A stretch of 44,241 nucleotides of DNA from Alloprevotella sp. (GTDB lineage: Bacteria > Bacteroidota > Bacteroidia > Bacteroidales > Bacteroidaceae): contig JAFUXE010000012.1 in NCBI GenBank assembly GCA_017477205.1, forward strand, positions 1 to 44,241, written 5' to 3'. Below the pieces are notes generated by a model. The model was not told where the DNA came from and did no database searches. It worked only from the letters and a program-made list of their open reading frames with translations. The position numbers were made by a program, and so were the translations under genes. Shown here piece by piece: positions 19,432 to 28,515 of this stretch. Numbering within the stretch: the stretch's first letter is position 1; the number at the start of each line of letters is the position of its first letter.

Positions 19432-20298
19432 TCAGTTTCGCGCCTTGTTCATCAGGCTCAGGTAAACTCCCGCTATCGTGCAAATACCGCCCAGAAGCAT
19501 CAGGGGCGTAACCTTCTCGCCAAGCAGCAGGTAGGCTGCGATGCACGTGACGAAGGGGTTCAGGTATAGATAGTTCGAGGACTTGACGCTGCCAATGCGC
19601 TCCATGACCACGTTCCACGCGTAGTAGCAGAAGCACGATGCCACGAGGCCCAGGAAGAGGAGGTTCGCCCATACCTTTGTCGTCGTGAGGACAGCGGGCA
19701 GTTCCGGAATCTCCATGATGACGAAGGGCAGGATGGTCAGCGTGCCGTAGCCGAACATCTTTCGTGTCACCATGCTGATGCCGTAGTGCTCGCTCAGGGG
19801 GGTCACGATGAGTTGATAGACACACCAGAGGAATGTGGATACCAGCGCAAGGGCATTGCCCAGCAGGGGATTCGATGCGGACTCAGGATCCGCCCCCACG
19901 ACGAAGCATGCCAGACCCAGCACGGCCACGAGTGCCCCAATCCAGATGTTCCAACTGCTCTCGCCGCCCGGGCGGAGTGCCGAGTAGATGGCGAGGAACA
20001 GAGGCGGCAATGCCGTGATGAACGAAACGTTGGCGGATTGCGTGTAGAGCAGGGCGTTGTTCTCCATCAGGAAGAAGAACGAGCCTCCGCTCACGCCTCC
20101 AAGCACCATCATCAGCTCGTCGCGCAGCGAGTCGCACCAGAGGCGCTTGTGGCTCAGCGGCAGCATGGCAAGGTATGCCACCAGGAAACGGAGGAAGAAT
20201 ACCATTGCCGGTGAAAGCCCGACGTTCAGCATGGCCTTTGTGGACACGAAGGTCACACCCCAGAAAATGCAGACGACGACGGCTAACGCGTAGTACAT
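19432..20298 (-). CDS. EamA-family DMT transporter
   Basis: A 288-residue protein with about ten hydrophobic helices in two repeated EamA halves: FWGVTFVSTKAML at the start of the first and TFLWCVYQLIVTPLSEHYG at the second. Drug/metabolite exporters of this family move amino acids, nucleosides or other small molecules; the substrate is unknown. The start MYYALAVVV at 20298 is preferred. The alternative at 20319 adds seven residues and overlaps mazG by 37 bp instead of 16. Confidence 0.85.
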   Translation of the reverse strand: MYYALAVVVCIFWGVTFVSTKAMLNVGLSPAMVFFLRFLVAYLAMLPLSHKRLWCDSLRDELMMVLGGVSGGSFFFLMENNALLYTQSANVSFITALPPLFLAIYSALRPGGESSWNIWIGALVAVLGLACFVVGADPESASNPLLGNALALVSTFLWCVYQLIVTPLSEHYGISMVTRKMFGYGTLTILPFVIMEIPELPAVLTTTKVWANLLFLGLVASCFCYYAWNVVMERIGSVKSSNYLYLNPFVTCIAAYLLLGEKVTPLMLLGGICTIAGVYLSLMNKARN

Positions 20299-21095
20299 AC
20301 CTTTTTCGCTTCTTCCCAAATCTCGTCCATCTCAGAGAGCGTCATGTCTGTCAGCTTACGCCCCTGTTTCAGAGTGTGTTCCTCCAGATAGTTGAATCGC
20401 TGGATGAACTTCTGGTTCGTGCGTTCAAGGGCGTTGTCGGGATTGATCTTGTAGAGGCGGGCTGCGTTGATGAGGCTGAAGAGTACGTCACCGAACTCCT
20501 GCTCGGCCTTCTCGCGGTCTATGTTCTCCACTTCCGCTTCGAACTCGCCCAGTTCTTCCTTCACCTTGTCCCACACCTGCGAGCGCTCTTCCCAGTCGAA
20601 GCCCACGCCGCGTGCCTTTTCCTGTATGCGGTAGGCCTTGATGAGCGAGGGCAAGGATGCGGGTACGCCGCTCAGCACGCTGCGGTTGCCGTCCTTCTCC
20701 CGCGTCTTGAGCTGTTCCCATTGCGAGAGCACTTTCTCCACGGTGTCGGCCTTCTGTCCGTCCCCGTTGCCCTCAGCGGGCGGATAGACGTGGGGATGGC
20801 GGAAGATGAGCTTGTCGCACAAACGATTGCAGACGTCGGCAATGTCAAACGCCCCTTTCTCTTGTCCGATAAGCGCATAGAAGACGATGTGGAGCAGGAC
20901 GTCGCCCAGCTCTTTGCAGATTTCGGGATTGTCTTCGCGCAGGAGTGCGTCGCAGAGTTCATAGGTTTCCTCGATGGTGTTCGGACGCAGGCTCTGGTTC
21001 GTCTGTTTGCGGTCCCAGGGACATTTTTCGCGTAGCGTGTCCATGACGTCCAGCAGGCGTCCGAAGGCTTCGAGCTTCTGTTCGCGTGTGTTCAT
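20283..21095 (-). CDS. mazG: Nucleoside triphosphate pyrophosphohydrolase MazG
   Basis: A 270-residue two-domain MazG enzyme that hydrolyses (d)NTPs to monophosphates. The N-terminal repeat has LREKCPWDRKQTNQSLRPNT followed by EETYEL, and the second repeat has EKAEQEFGDVLFSLINAAR. It is the first gene after a strong terminator and probably heads the operon mazG, EamA, LysE, DUF4924, rfbD, prfC (possibly aspS). Confidence 0.95.
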   Translation of the reverse strand: MNTREQKLEAFGRLLDVMDTLREKCPWDRKQTNQSLRPNTIEETYELCDALLREDNPEICKELGDVLLHIVFYALIGQEKGAFDIADVCNRLCDKLIFRHPHVYPPAEGNGDGQKADTVEKVLSQWEQLKTREKDGNRSVLSGVPASLPSLIKAYRIQEKARGVGFDWEERSQVWDKVKEELGEFEAEVENIDREKAEQEFGDVLFSLINAARLYKINPDNALERTNQKFIQRFNYLEEHTLKQGRKLTDMTLSEMDEIWEEAKKVCTTR

Positions 21096-21104
21096 CGTAT
21101 CAGA

Positions 21105-21151
21105 AAAAAGTTGAAAGTCCCGAACACGCTGTCGTGCCCAAGACTTTCAAC
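21105..21151 (-). terminator. Intrinsic terminator of the DUF4923 gene
   Basis: Minus-strand stem GTTGAAAGTC/GACTTTCAAC (arms 21142-21151 and 21110-21119, 10 bp) is followed directly by six Ts. It lies 12 bp after the lipoprotein stop and just upstream of mazG. Confidence 0.9.
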
Positions 21152-21162
21152 ATCATGTGAGT

Positions 21163-21852
21163 TTATTTGCTTTGTTTGTAGAGTTTCAGACCAATTTGCA
21201 TGCCATCATAGTTACCCAGAAGGCTTGAAACGGAGGACAGTGCGCTGCCTCCTGAGAGGGAGCCTGCAACCTGTGCAATCTGCAGCAGCTTGTTGCTCGG
21301 GAATACGAGGTTCAGCGTGGAAGTGCCGTTGCGCGTCACGTAGCACGTCACGTTGCCCAGTCCCAGAGCTACGGAAAGTGTCAGCTTGCCTTCACTCTCG
21401 TCCAGCGTGTAGTTGCCGCTGATTTTCTTGCTGTTGATGTAAGCCTCGAAGGTTCCCGTGTTGGAGGTGGTGCTTTGGGGGTAGAAGGTGAATTTGCAGG
21501 CTGACTGCGTGAAGCCCACTTTGGAGAGCTGTGTGTTCAGTTTGCTTTCCACTTCCGTGGCTGCTACCTGTCCGCCAATCTGTGCCAGTGCGTTTTCGCT
21601 TTCGAAGTACACTTTCGTGCCGTTGTATGTCCACGTGCCGCTCAAGTCGCTGTTTGTTACAGCTGAGCTCGTTGTAACTGCCCCCAACACAGACCCCAGG
21701 ATGTTGGCGGCTGTGCTTGTTTCTCCAGAATTCTGGAGTTCCGTGTTCATGTTGTTCAGGATGTCGTTGAGAAGAGCCTGTCCTGTGGCACCGCAGCCCG
21801 TGAGGCCGAAGCTTGCAGCGATAAACGCTACCATTGAGAAGTACTTAGTCAT
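21163..21852 (-). CDS. DUF4923-family lipoprotein
   Basis: A 229-residue predicted lipoprotein: a short hydrophobic signal (MTKYFSMVAFIAASFG) with the lipobox LTGC at residues 18-21. The mature part is Ser/Thr/Asn-rich. It contains a WTYNGTKVYFESENALAQ segment and paired hydrophobic strands, the pattern of Bacteroidetes DUF4923 proteins. Its function is unknown and the location is probably the outer membrane or periplasm. It stands alone, flanked by its own terminator and the 164-bp gap to fmt. Confidence 0.8.
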   Translation of the reverse strand: MTKYFSMVAFIAASFGLTGCGATGQALLNDILNNMNTELQNSGETSTAANILGSVLGAVTTSSAVTNSDLSGTWTYNGTKVYFESENALAQIGGQVAATEVESKLNTQLSKVGFTQSACKFTFYPQSTTSNTGTFEAYINSKKISGNYTLDESEGKLTLSVALGLGNVTCYVTRNGTSTLNLVFPSNKLLQIAQVAGSLSGGSALSSVSSLLGNYDGMQIGLKLYKQSK

Positions 21853-22016
21853 GTTGCTTTTGTTTTTGTTTGTTTTTTTGATTTTGGCTAATATGATGTT
21901 TTTGATGTTCCCATATTACCGTTTATGTTTCTTTTTCGCCGCGAATGTAAGACATTTTTTCGGAACGGTTAACATTTTTTTGCGAGAATATGCTTCGCGG
22001 AGTCGCATCTGCCGTC

Positions 22017-23012
22017 TTATGCGAGGCATTCGGAGCCTTCAAAGCGGTAGCCGCGCAGGAAGTCAGCGGCTGACATGCGGCGTTTTCCCGCCATCTGGAG
22101 CTCAAGGATTTCCAGTACGCCGTCCGGGAGCGTCACAAAGAGGCCGTCCTGCGTCGGGCCGCCTTTCCAGAGGGAGCCGGAAGCCGCCTGCCCGTCAGGG
22201 ACGCGCAGGTTCTTTGCGGGGCGTGCCTTGTATATTTTTATTGTGTGGGGTTCGGAAGTTGTGCCTTGCGTCAGGAGCTCCGTCCAGGCACCGGGGTAGG
22301 GGGAGAGGCCGCGCACGAAGTCGTGGCAGCGTTTCACGCCCGCATGCCAGGGGATGCGGCAGGTGTCCTTGAAGATTTTCGGTGCGGGGCGCAGGGCAAC
22401 ACCTTCGCAGAGCTCAGCCTGCGGCTGTGTCTGCACATCGCCGCGAAGGATGGCATCGACTGTTTCCACCACAAGGTCACCCCCCATGTGCATTAGGCGG
22501 TCATAGACGTCGCCCACGTTCTCGTCCTCCCCGATGGGCGTGCGGCGCTGGGCGATGATGTTGCCCGTGTCGATGTCGTGCTGCAGGAAGAAGGTCGTCA
22601 CGCCCGTCTCCTCCTCGCCGTTGATGACTGCCCAGTTGATGGGAGCCGCACCGCGATATTGCGGCAGCAGCGAGGCGTGGAGGTTGAAGGTACCAAGGCG
22701 CGGCATGTCCCACACCACTTCCGGCAACATCCTGAAAGCCACCACGATTTGCAGGTCGGCCCGCAGGGCGCGAAGTTCCTCGAGAAAGGCTTCGTCGCGA
22801 AGGCGCTCGGGCTGCATGACTTTCAGGCCCTGCGAGAGGGCGTATTTCTTCACTTCGCTTTGCGAGAGCGTGTCGTGGTGGCGTCCGACGGCCTTGTCAG
22901 GCATTGTGACGACACCCACCACGTTATATCCGCCTTCAACGAGTCGCCGCAGGCTTTCTACGGCGAACTCTGGCGTACCCATGTAGATGATTCTTAGTGC
23001 TTCTTTGTCCAT
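22017..23012 (-). CDS. fmt: Methionyl-tRNA formyltransferase
   Basis: A 331-residue enzyme that formylates initiator Met-tRNA using 10-formyl-THF. It has the Rossmann start RIIYMGTPEFAVESLRRLV, the catalytic region LHASLLPQYRGAAPINWAVI with a downstream HDIDTG, and a C-terminal OB-type domain. I chose MDKEALRI at 23012 over the ATG at 23027. A -7 box at 23032-23039 puts the transcription start almost on the upstream ATG, which would leave no leader. Confidence 0.95.
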   Translation of the reverse strand: MDKEALRIIYMGTPEFAVESLRRLVEGGYNVVGVVTMPDKAVGRHHDTLSQSEVKKYALSQGLKVMQPERLRDEAFLEELRALRADLQIVVAFRMLPEVVWDMPRLGTFNLHASLLPQYRGAAPINWAVINGEEETGVTTFFLQHDIDTGNIIAQRRTPIGEDENVGDVYDRLMHMGGDLVVETVDAILRGDVQTQPQAELCEGVALRPAPKIFKDTCRIPWHAGVKRCHDFVRGLSPYPGAWTELLTQGTTSEPHTIKIYKARPAKNLRVPDGQAASGSLWKGGPTQDGLFVTLPDGVLEILELQMAGKRRMSAADFLRGYRFEGSECLA

Positions 23013-23031
23013 GTTGTCTGCTTTCATGCTG

Positions 23032-23039
23032 CAAAGATA
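23032..23039 (-). promoter_or_regulatory. -7 box upstream of fmt
   Basis: TATCTTTG on the minus strand fits TAnnTTTG. No convincing -33 box lies 19-21 bp upstream, so confidence is moderate. Its position decides the fmt start codon. Confidence 0.5.
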
Positions 23040-23080
23040 CGGCTTTGCTTTGATTTTGGTGCCTGCCCGGCAAAAATAAG

Positions 23081-23175
23081 ATGCCTTGAAAAAGTTTTTT
23101 TTCGCCTTTAAAAAAGTTTTTTATGCCTTGAAAAAAATATCCAGATGCCTTAAAGATTTGTCCCTATGCCTTGAT
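23081..23175. repeat. Imperfect ~21-bp tandem repeats between hemW and fmt
   Basis: Five units begin near 23081, 23102, 23123, 23145 and 23166. They share ATGCCTTGAAAAAGTTTT-like sequence that decays to the right. The spacing is close to two helical turns, with A/T tracts in phase. No frame is open across the tract. Confidence 0.65.
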
Positions 23176-23194
23176 GCTGGGAAGGGCGAGGCAC

Positions 23195-24355
23195 CTAACA
23201 GCGCATGAGGTCGGAGAGAACGTCGTCCGAGACGAAGAGCGCGGCGCGCGTGAGGCGAAGGCTTTCATCTTCGAGCACGAGAAGCCCGCGTCGGAGGTGC
23301 GCTTCTGCGGAGCGGAGGAGCTCAGCGCGGTCTTTGGCAGAGAGGAGATGGAGGGGAAGTCCCTCGCGCGTGCGCATACGCGTCATTATTATTTCATTGT
23401 ACAGCTCGTCGTCGGAGAGACGTTCGTCCTCGTGGGGAGCATCGTGGCCGCAAAGTGTCGCGTGGACGTAGCTCGCAAGGTCGGGAAGGTTCACGCGGCG
23501 CAGTCGCCTGCCGTCGTAGGAGGCTGCGGAGGGACCAAGGCCGATGTAAGGCCGCTGCGCCCAGTAGGCGCTGTTGTGGCGCGAGCGGAATCCCGGGCGC
23601 GCGAAGTTTGAAATCTCGTAGTGTTCCCAGCCTTCTGCCGCAGCCGTGTCCATCAGGTCGGTGTACATAGCCAGCGAAGTCTCCTCGTCGGCCGGTTTCC
23701 AATCCCCGCTTTCCACGCGGCGTGCCATCAGCGTACCCGGTTCGATGCTCAGGGCGTAGGCGGAGAGGTGCGTGATTGGCAGGCGGAGCATAGCGAGGAG
23801 GTCCTTGTGGAATGCGCCTGTTGTCTGCATGGGGAGGCCGTAGATGAGGTCGGCAGAAATGTTGTCGAAGCCCGTGCGGTGGAGGGTTTCGATGGCAGCA
23901 ACGGCTTGCTGCGCATCGTGGCGGCGTTGCAGGAGGCGCAGCGTCCCGTCGTCAAGGCTTTGCACTCCGAGGCTCACGCGGTTCACACCTTGTGACTTCA
24001 GGCATCGTGCCAAGGCCGGCGTGACGTCGTCAGGGTTCAGCTCGACGGTTTGCTCAGCGGATGTGGGGAGATGAAAATGCGCATGGACGGCCTCGAAGGC
24101 CATGTGCCACTCCTCCTCGCTGAGCAGGGACGGCGTTCCGCCACCGAAGTAGAGGGAGTAAAGTCCGGGCTTCCCACCGTCGCTTCCAGCGGCTCCGGCT
24201 TCCCTTGCGCGCCCTTTCATTTCCTGCGTTAAGGCTTTGACGTACTGCGCCGTGGGAATCCCCGCGTCCTGCTTGTGGCAGGAGTAGAAATCGCAGTAGG
24301 CGCAACGGCTTTTGCAGTAGGGCACGTGGACGTAGAGGGCTGGGGAAAGTATCAT
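23195..24355 (-). CDS. hemW: HemW-like radical SAM heme chaperone
   Basis: A 386-residue protein of the HemN/HemW family. The radical-SAM cluster motif CKSRCAYC (Cys14, 18, 21) is followed by GGGTPSLL and a C-terminal HemN-like domain. HemW proteins are heme-transfer chaperones rather than true coproporphyrinogen oxidases. The short N-terminus without an extra Cys-containing extension fits HemW. The start MILSPALYVHVPYC at 24355 agrees with the promoter box at 24385-24392. Confidence 0.93.
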   Translation of the reverse strand: MILSPALYVHVPYCKSRCAYCDFYSCHKQDAGIPTAQYVKALTQEMKGRAREAGAAGSDGGKPGLYSLYFGGGTPSLLSEEEWHMAFEAVHAHFHLPTSAEQTVELNPDDVTPALARCLKSQGVNRVSLGVQSLDDGTLRLLQRRHDAQQAVAAIETLHRTGFDNISADLIYGLPMQTTGAFHKDLLAMLRLPITHLSAYALSIEPGTLMARRVESGDWKPADEETSLAMYTDLMDTAAAEGWEHYEISNFARPGFRSRHNSAYWAQRPYIGLGPSAASYDGRRLRRVNLPDLASYVHATLCGHDAPHEDERLSDDELYNEIIMTRMRTREGLPLHLLSAKDRAELLRSAEAHLRRGLLVLEDESLRLTRAALFVSDDVLSDLMRC

Positions 24356-24370
24356 AAACGCTCGGCTTTC

Positions 24371-24401
24371 TTGGATGATTCGTGCAAAAGTATTATTTTT
24401 G
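24371..24401 (+). promoter_or_regulatory. Promoter of the GH20 gene, overlapping the hemW promoter
   Basis: TTG (24371-24373), a 20-bp gap and TATTTTTG (24394-24401) point to a start near 24408 and a leader of about 25 nt before the GH20 ATG. Confidence 0.75.
24385..24392 (-). promoter_or_regulatory. -7 box of hemW
   Basis: TACTTTTG on the minus strand is 30 bp upstream of the hemW ATG and only 1 bp from the opposing GH20 -7 box. The nearest TTTG upstream is at a slightly long 23-bp spacing. Confidence 0.6.
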
Positions 24402-24432
24402 CCGTGAAATACACTCAAAACATCAAATAACT

Positions 24433-26763
24433 ATGCGAAAAAGCATTTTCCTCCTCCTGTCTTTCTGCCTCTTCTTGAGCATGAAGGCACAGCAAACCGA
24501 GTTTAACTTCATCCCGAAGCCGCGCATCGTGACCCCGCAGCAGGGAAGCTTCACGTTCAGCGCGCAGACACAAGTGGCCTGGCGCGGCGAAGAGGCTGAA
24601 GGCGTCGCCAAGTTCTTCTGCCAGAAACTGGAACGTGCCACGAGCCTCCGCAAGAAACCCGTGCGCCTGAAGAAAGAAGGCAAGAAGCAGCCCGTCACGA
24701 GCAACGTCGTGCGTTTCATCGTGGACGCAAACGTCGAAGGCCCGGAAACCTATCGCCTGGAAGTGACGCCCGAGGCCGTGACGGCCTATGCCTCCACCTC
24801 CGCAGGCCTTTTCTATGCCATGCAGACGCTCTTCCAGCTGATGCCGACGCGCATCGAGGCGCAGACGGCCATCACGACACCCGTCAACTGGCAACTGCCC
24901 TGTGTGACGGTGGACGATGCTCCCCGCTTCCGCTGGCGCGGCGTTCACCTTGACCCCTGCCGTCATTTCCTGCCCGTTGCGGCTGTGAAGAAGCAGATAG
25001 ACATGCTCGCCACGTTGAAGATCAACAAGCTCCACTTCCATCTCACCGACGACCAGGGCTGGCGCATTGAAATCAAGAAGTACCCTGAGCTCACTCGCGT
25101 GGGTGCCCGTCGCCTTGAGGGCGAGGGCACCTGGCACGAAGGCTTCTATACGCAGGAGCAGATACGTGATATCGTCAGCTACGCCGCAGAGCGTCACGTG
25201 GAAGTGGTTCCCGAGCTGGAACTTCCCGGCCACGGCCTTGCCGCCATTGCCGCCTATCCTGAGCTCTCCTGCCGGGGCGACAGCCTCACGCCGCGCATCA
25301 TCTGGGGCGTGGAGGACATCGTGATGTGCCCGGGCAAGGAGAACATGTTTACGTTCCTTCGCGACGTCATCGATGAGATGGTGCCGCTGTTTCCAAGCCA
25401 GTATTTCCACATCGGTGGCGACGAAAGCCCGCGTGGGGAATGGAAAACCTGCCCGCTTTGCCAGCAGCGCATGGCATCCCTGGGCTTTGAGCGCGAGGCT
25501 CAGCTTCAGGACTACGTCATCGAGCGTGTGGCGAAGTATCTCGCCACGAAGGGCAAGGCCATCATCGGATGGGACGAAATCCTTGAGGGCGGAAACCTCG
25601 AGCCTTCGGCCATCGTCATGTCGTGGCGAGGCGAGAAGGGCGGCATAGAGGCCGCCAACAAGGAGCATCGCGTCATCATGACGCCAAGCAGCCAGGGGCT
25701 CTACTTCGACCACTACCAGGGCGACCCCATCACGGAGCCTACGGCCATCGGTGGCTTCGCTCCCCTGGAGAAAGTCTATAGCTACGACCCCGTTCCCGAA
25801 GAGCTCAAGGCCAACGGCAAGGGCCGCTTCATCCTCGGTGTGCAGGGCAACAACTGGAGTGAGTACTACCGCGGCCCCTCGCAGATGGAGTACCACCTCT
25901 ATCCCCGTGCGCTGGCTCTGGCAGAGATTGCCTGGACACCCGCTGCGATGAAGGACTACGACGACTTCCTGCGTCGCGTGGACGGTGACGCCACGATGCG
26001 TCTGGCCGCCCACAACATCAACTTCCACATTCCGCAGCCCGAGATTCCGGGCGTCAGCAGCAACCGCCTGGCCTTCACCTCTACGATGAAGCTGCCGCTG
26101 ACGACGACGCGCCCCCTTCCCATCCTCTATACGACGGACGGCACCAGTCCGACGACTGACTCCCCGCGCTATACGGGACAGCTTGCCATTGACCGCACGA
26201 CGACCGTCAAGACGGCAGTCATGCTGCCCTGCGGCCTGATGGGCCCCGTCCGCACCATCTTCCTCTCCAAGCAGCAGCCCGCTCCGGCCGTGAAGCCCTC
26301 CAGCGTGAAGCCCGGCCTGGAGCTGACGAAGTATCGTGGCGACTTCCGCACGCCCGAACAGCTGCGCCACGCTGAGGCCACGCTTGACTCCGTGGTGACG
26401 GACCTTCGCGCCCTGCCGCGCCTCACGTACGTGCCGGGCAGCGTGCGCAACGTTGACAACTATGCAGCTGTGGCCGAGGGCTACGTGCGTATTCCCGAGG
26501 ACGGCGTGTACGAGTTCTCCACCTGCAACGCCCAGCTCATCATCGACGGACGCCTGCAGATAGACAACTCCCGCGTCTATGCCCCGCGCGACACGCGTGA
26601 GAACGTGGAGCTGGCGCTTGCCAAGGGACTTCACCGCGTGAAGGTCATCTTCCTTGGCGGCATCTTTGGCGGTTGGCCGACGTACTGGAACGACGGCACC
26701 GTCCGCATGCGTCCCTCGCGCGGCAAATGGCAGGAGCTGAAGGGCGACTTGCTCTGTCACTAA
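24433..26763 (+). CDS. Secreted beta-N-acetylhexosaminidase (GH20)
   Basis: A 776-residue exported glycoside hydrolase that releases terminal GlcNAc or GalNAc from glycans. It has a signal peptide (MRKSIFLLLSFCLFLSMKAQ) and an N-terminal GH20b-like domain to about residue 150. A TIM barrel follows, with FHLTDDQGWRIEIKKYPELT and the catalytic Asp-Glu of HIGGDESPRGEW. After this come a chitobiase C-terminal domain (LYTTDGTSPTTDSPRYTG) and a PA14-like beta region at the end (DGVYEFSTCNAQLIIDGRL). Host mucin or N-glycan use is the likely role. It has its own promoter divergent from hemW. Glutamine synthetase follows 48 bp later. Confidence 0.95.
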   Translation: MRKSIFLLLSFCLFLSMKAQQTEFNFIPKPRIVTPQQGSFTFSAQTQVAWRGEEAEGVAKFFCQKLERATSLRKKPVRLKKEGKKQPVTSNVVRFIVDANVEGPETYRLEVTPEAVTAYASTSAGLFYAMQTLFQLMPTRIEAQTAITTPVNWQLPCVTVDDAPRFRWRGVHLDPCRHFLPVAAVKKQIDMLATLKINKLHFHLTDDQGWRIEIKKYPELTRVGARRLEGEGTWHEGFYTQEQIRDIVSYAAERHVEVVPELELPGHGLAAIAAYPELSCRGDSLTPRIIWGVEDIVMCPGKENMFTFLRDVIDEMVPLFPSQYFHIGGDESPRGEWKTCPLCQQRMASLGFEREAQLQDYVIERVAKYLATKGKAIIGWDEILEGGNLEPSAIVMSWRGEKGGIEAANKEHRVIMTPSSQGLYFDHYQGDPITEPTAIGGFAPLEKVYSYDPVPEELKANGKGRFILGVQGNNWSEYYRGPSQMEYHLYPRALALAEIAWTPAAMKDYDDFLRRVDGDATMRLAAHNINFHIPQPEIPGVSSNRLAFTSTMKLPLTTTRPLPILYTTDGTSPTTDSPRYTGQLAIDRTTTVKTAVMLPCGLMGPVRTIFLSKQQPAPAVKPSSVKPGLELTKYRGDFRTPEQLRHAEATLDSVVTDLRALPRLTYVPGSVRNVDNYAAVAEGYVRIPEDGVYEFSTCNAQLIIDGRLQIDNSRVYAPRDTRENVELALAKGLHRVKVIFLGGIFGGWPTYWNDGTVRMRPSRGKWQELKGDLLCH

Positions 26764-26811
26764 TCCACTTTAAACCGATAATTTCCCGAAAACATACCTA
26801 ATCGAAAAACT

Positions 26812-28326
26812 ATGGACAAACAGATTCAGATGAATCCCAACGCGCTTGTCTGTGCGTTGCAGAAACGCCCCGAGGCCTTTACGAAGGCGGACATCCTGAG
26901 CTTCGTCGAGGAGCACGGCATCCGCATGGTGAACTTCATGTACCCCGGTGAGGACGGCCGCCTGAAGACGCTTAACTTCGTCGTCAACAACCGCCAGTAC
27001 CTCGAAACCATCCTGACGGAGGGCGAGCGCGTGGACGGCTCAAGCCTTTTCCCGAGCTTCGTGGAGGCCGGCAACAGCGACCTCTACGTCATCCCGCGCT
27101 TCCGCACGGCTTTCGTGGACCCCTTTGCCGAGATTCCCACCTTGGCGATGCTCTGCTCCTTCTACACCAAGGACGGCGAGCCCTTCGACGGCGCGCCCTA
27201 CGAAACCCTCCAGCGTGCTGCCGAGGCCTTCCGCCGCAAGACGGGACTTGAGTTTGAGGCGATGGGCGAGCTGGAGTACTACGTCATCACCGAGGAGGAG
27301 ACGCTCTTCCCTGCCACCGACCAGCGCGGCTACCACGAGAGCGCGCCTTTTGCCAAGCTCGGTGCCTTCCGCCAGCAGTGCATGGACTACGTTGCCCAGA
27401 CGGGCGGACAGATTAAGTACGGACATTCCGAGGTCGGCAACTTCACGCGCGACGGGAAGGTCTATGAGCAGAACGAGATTGAGTTCCTTCCCAGTCCCGT
27501 CTCCACTGCTGCCGACCAGCTCCTGCTGGCCAAGTGGGTCATCCGCAACCTGGCCTACGAATACGGCCTTGACGTGACGTTTGCCCCGAAGATTATCGTG
27601 GGCGAAGCCGGAAGCGGCCTGCATATCCACATGCGCATGACGCGTGACGGCCACAACCAGATGCTTGACGAGGAGCGCAAGCTTTCCGAGGTGGCACGCC
27701 GCAGCATTGCCGGCATGATGCTCCTGGCACCCGCCATCACGGCCTTCGGCAACAAGAATCCCACGAGCTACTTCCGCCTCGTGTCGCATCAGGAAGCCCC
27801 CACGAACGTATGCTGGGGCGACAGCAACCGTTCCGCCCTCGTTCGCGTACCTCTGGGATGGACCAGCGGCAAGGACATGTGCCGTGCCGCCAATCCGCTG
27901 GAGCCGGAGAGCGACACCGACACGCGCGAGAAGCAGACGTTCGAGATGCGCTCCCCGGACTGCTCTGCCGACATCTACCAGCTGATGGCCGGCCTCTGCG
28001 TCGCCGCCCGCGTGGGTCTGGAGATGGATCCCGACATCGCCCTGCAGCTGACGGCCTCAAAGTATGTTGCCGTCAACATCCATGCCGCAGAGCATGCCGA
28101 CAAGCTTGCCGAGCTTGACACGCTGCCCGCATGCTGTGCCGAGAGTGCCGACCGCCTGGAGCAGTGCCGCCACTATTTCGAGGCTGAAGGCGTCTTCCGC
28201 CCCCGCATGATAGACGGCATCCTCCGTGCCCTGCGTGCCTTCAACGACAAGAACCTCCACGCAGAGGCCGATGCCAACCCCACATTGATGCAGCAGCTCG
28301 TTTCGCAATACTTCTACTGCGGATGA
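26812..28326 (+). CDS. glnA: Glutamine synthetase, type I
   Basis: A 504-residue enzyme that condenses ammonia and glutamate with ATP. It has a beta-grasp N-terminal domain (MVNFMYPGEDGRLKTLNFVV) and the catalytic metal Glu in AMGELEYYV. It also has GEAGSGLHIHMRM and the ATP/glutamate motif GNKNPTSYFRLVSHQEAP. It is longer than the roughly 470-aa enterobacterial enzyme. The adenylylation motif NLYDLPPEE is not seen near the C-terminus, so control by adenylylation is unlikely. It may be co-transcribed with the GH20 gene and ends at a strong terminator. Confidence 0.93.
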   Translation: MDKQIQMNPNALVCALQKRPEAFTKADILSFVEEHGIRMVNFMYPGEDGRLKTLNFVVNNRQYLETILTEGERVDGSSLFPSFVEAGNSDLYVIPRFRTAFVDPFAEIPTLAMLCSFYTKDGEPFDGAPYETLQRAAEAFRRKTGLEFEAMGELEYYVITEEETLFPATDQRGYHESAPFAKLGAFRQQCMDYVAQTGGQIKYGHSEVGNFTRDGKVYEQNEIEFLPSPVSTAADQLLLAKWVIRNLAYEYGLDVTFAPKIIVGEAGSGLHIHMRMTRDGHNQMLDEERKLSEVARRSIAGMMLLAPAITAFGNKNPTSYFRLVSHQEAPTNVCWGDSNRSALVRVPLGWTSGKDMCRAANPLEPESDTDTREKQTFEMRSPDCSADIYQLMAGLCVAARVGLEMDPDIALQLTASKYVAVNIHAAEHADKLAELDTLPACCAESADRLEQCRHYFEAEGVFRPRMIDGILRALRAFNDKNLHAEADANPTLMQQLVSQYFYCG

Positions 28327-28349
28327 CGCTCCCGCAACAGCATTAAGCT

Positions 28350-28397
28350 ACGCCACCGGTAAAGGGACATTCCCCTCTAAGCCGGTGGCGTTTTTTT
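28350..28397 (+). terminator. Intrinsic terminator of glnA
   Basis: A 10-bp perfect stem ACGCCACCGG/CCGGTGGCGT (arms 28350-28359 and 28382-28391) runs directly into seven Ts. Confidence 0.92.
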
Positions 28398-28444
28398 CAA
28401 AAAAAGTCTCAATTGGGGAAGAGGGAAAGCTCAAACAGGGCGGA

Positions 28445-28491
28445 TAAAAAATCTCACCCGACGGAGACCTTCGTCTCTCTCGGGTGAGATT
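28445..28491 (-). terminator. Intrinsic terminator of folD
   Basis: A 12-bp perfect stem AATCTCACCCGA/TCGGGTGAGATT (28450-28461 and 28480-28491) has an inner GAGAC/GTCTC stem. A T run follows on the minus strand, 25 bp after the folD stop. Confidence 0.9.
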
Positions 28492-28515
28492 CCCTATGTG
28501 TGGAAAGGAAATGCG

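Noticed and set aside
24415..26760. 781-codon minus-strand frame opposite the GH20 gene
   Set aside because: Codon bias of the sense gene leaves the opposite strand open. The sense frame has a signal peptide, catalytic motifs and a promoter; the antisense frame has none.
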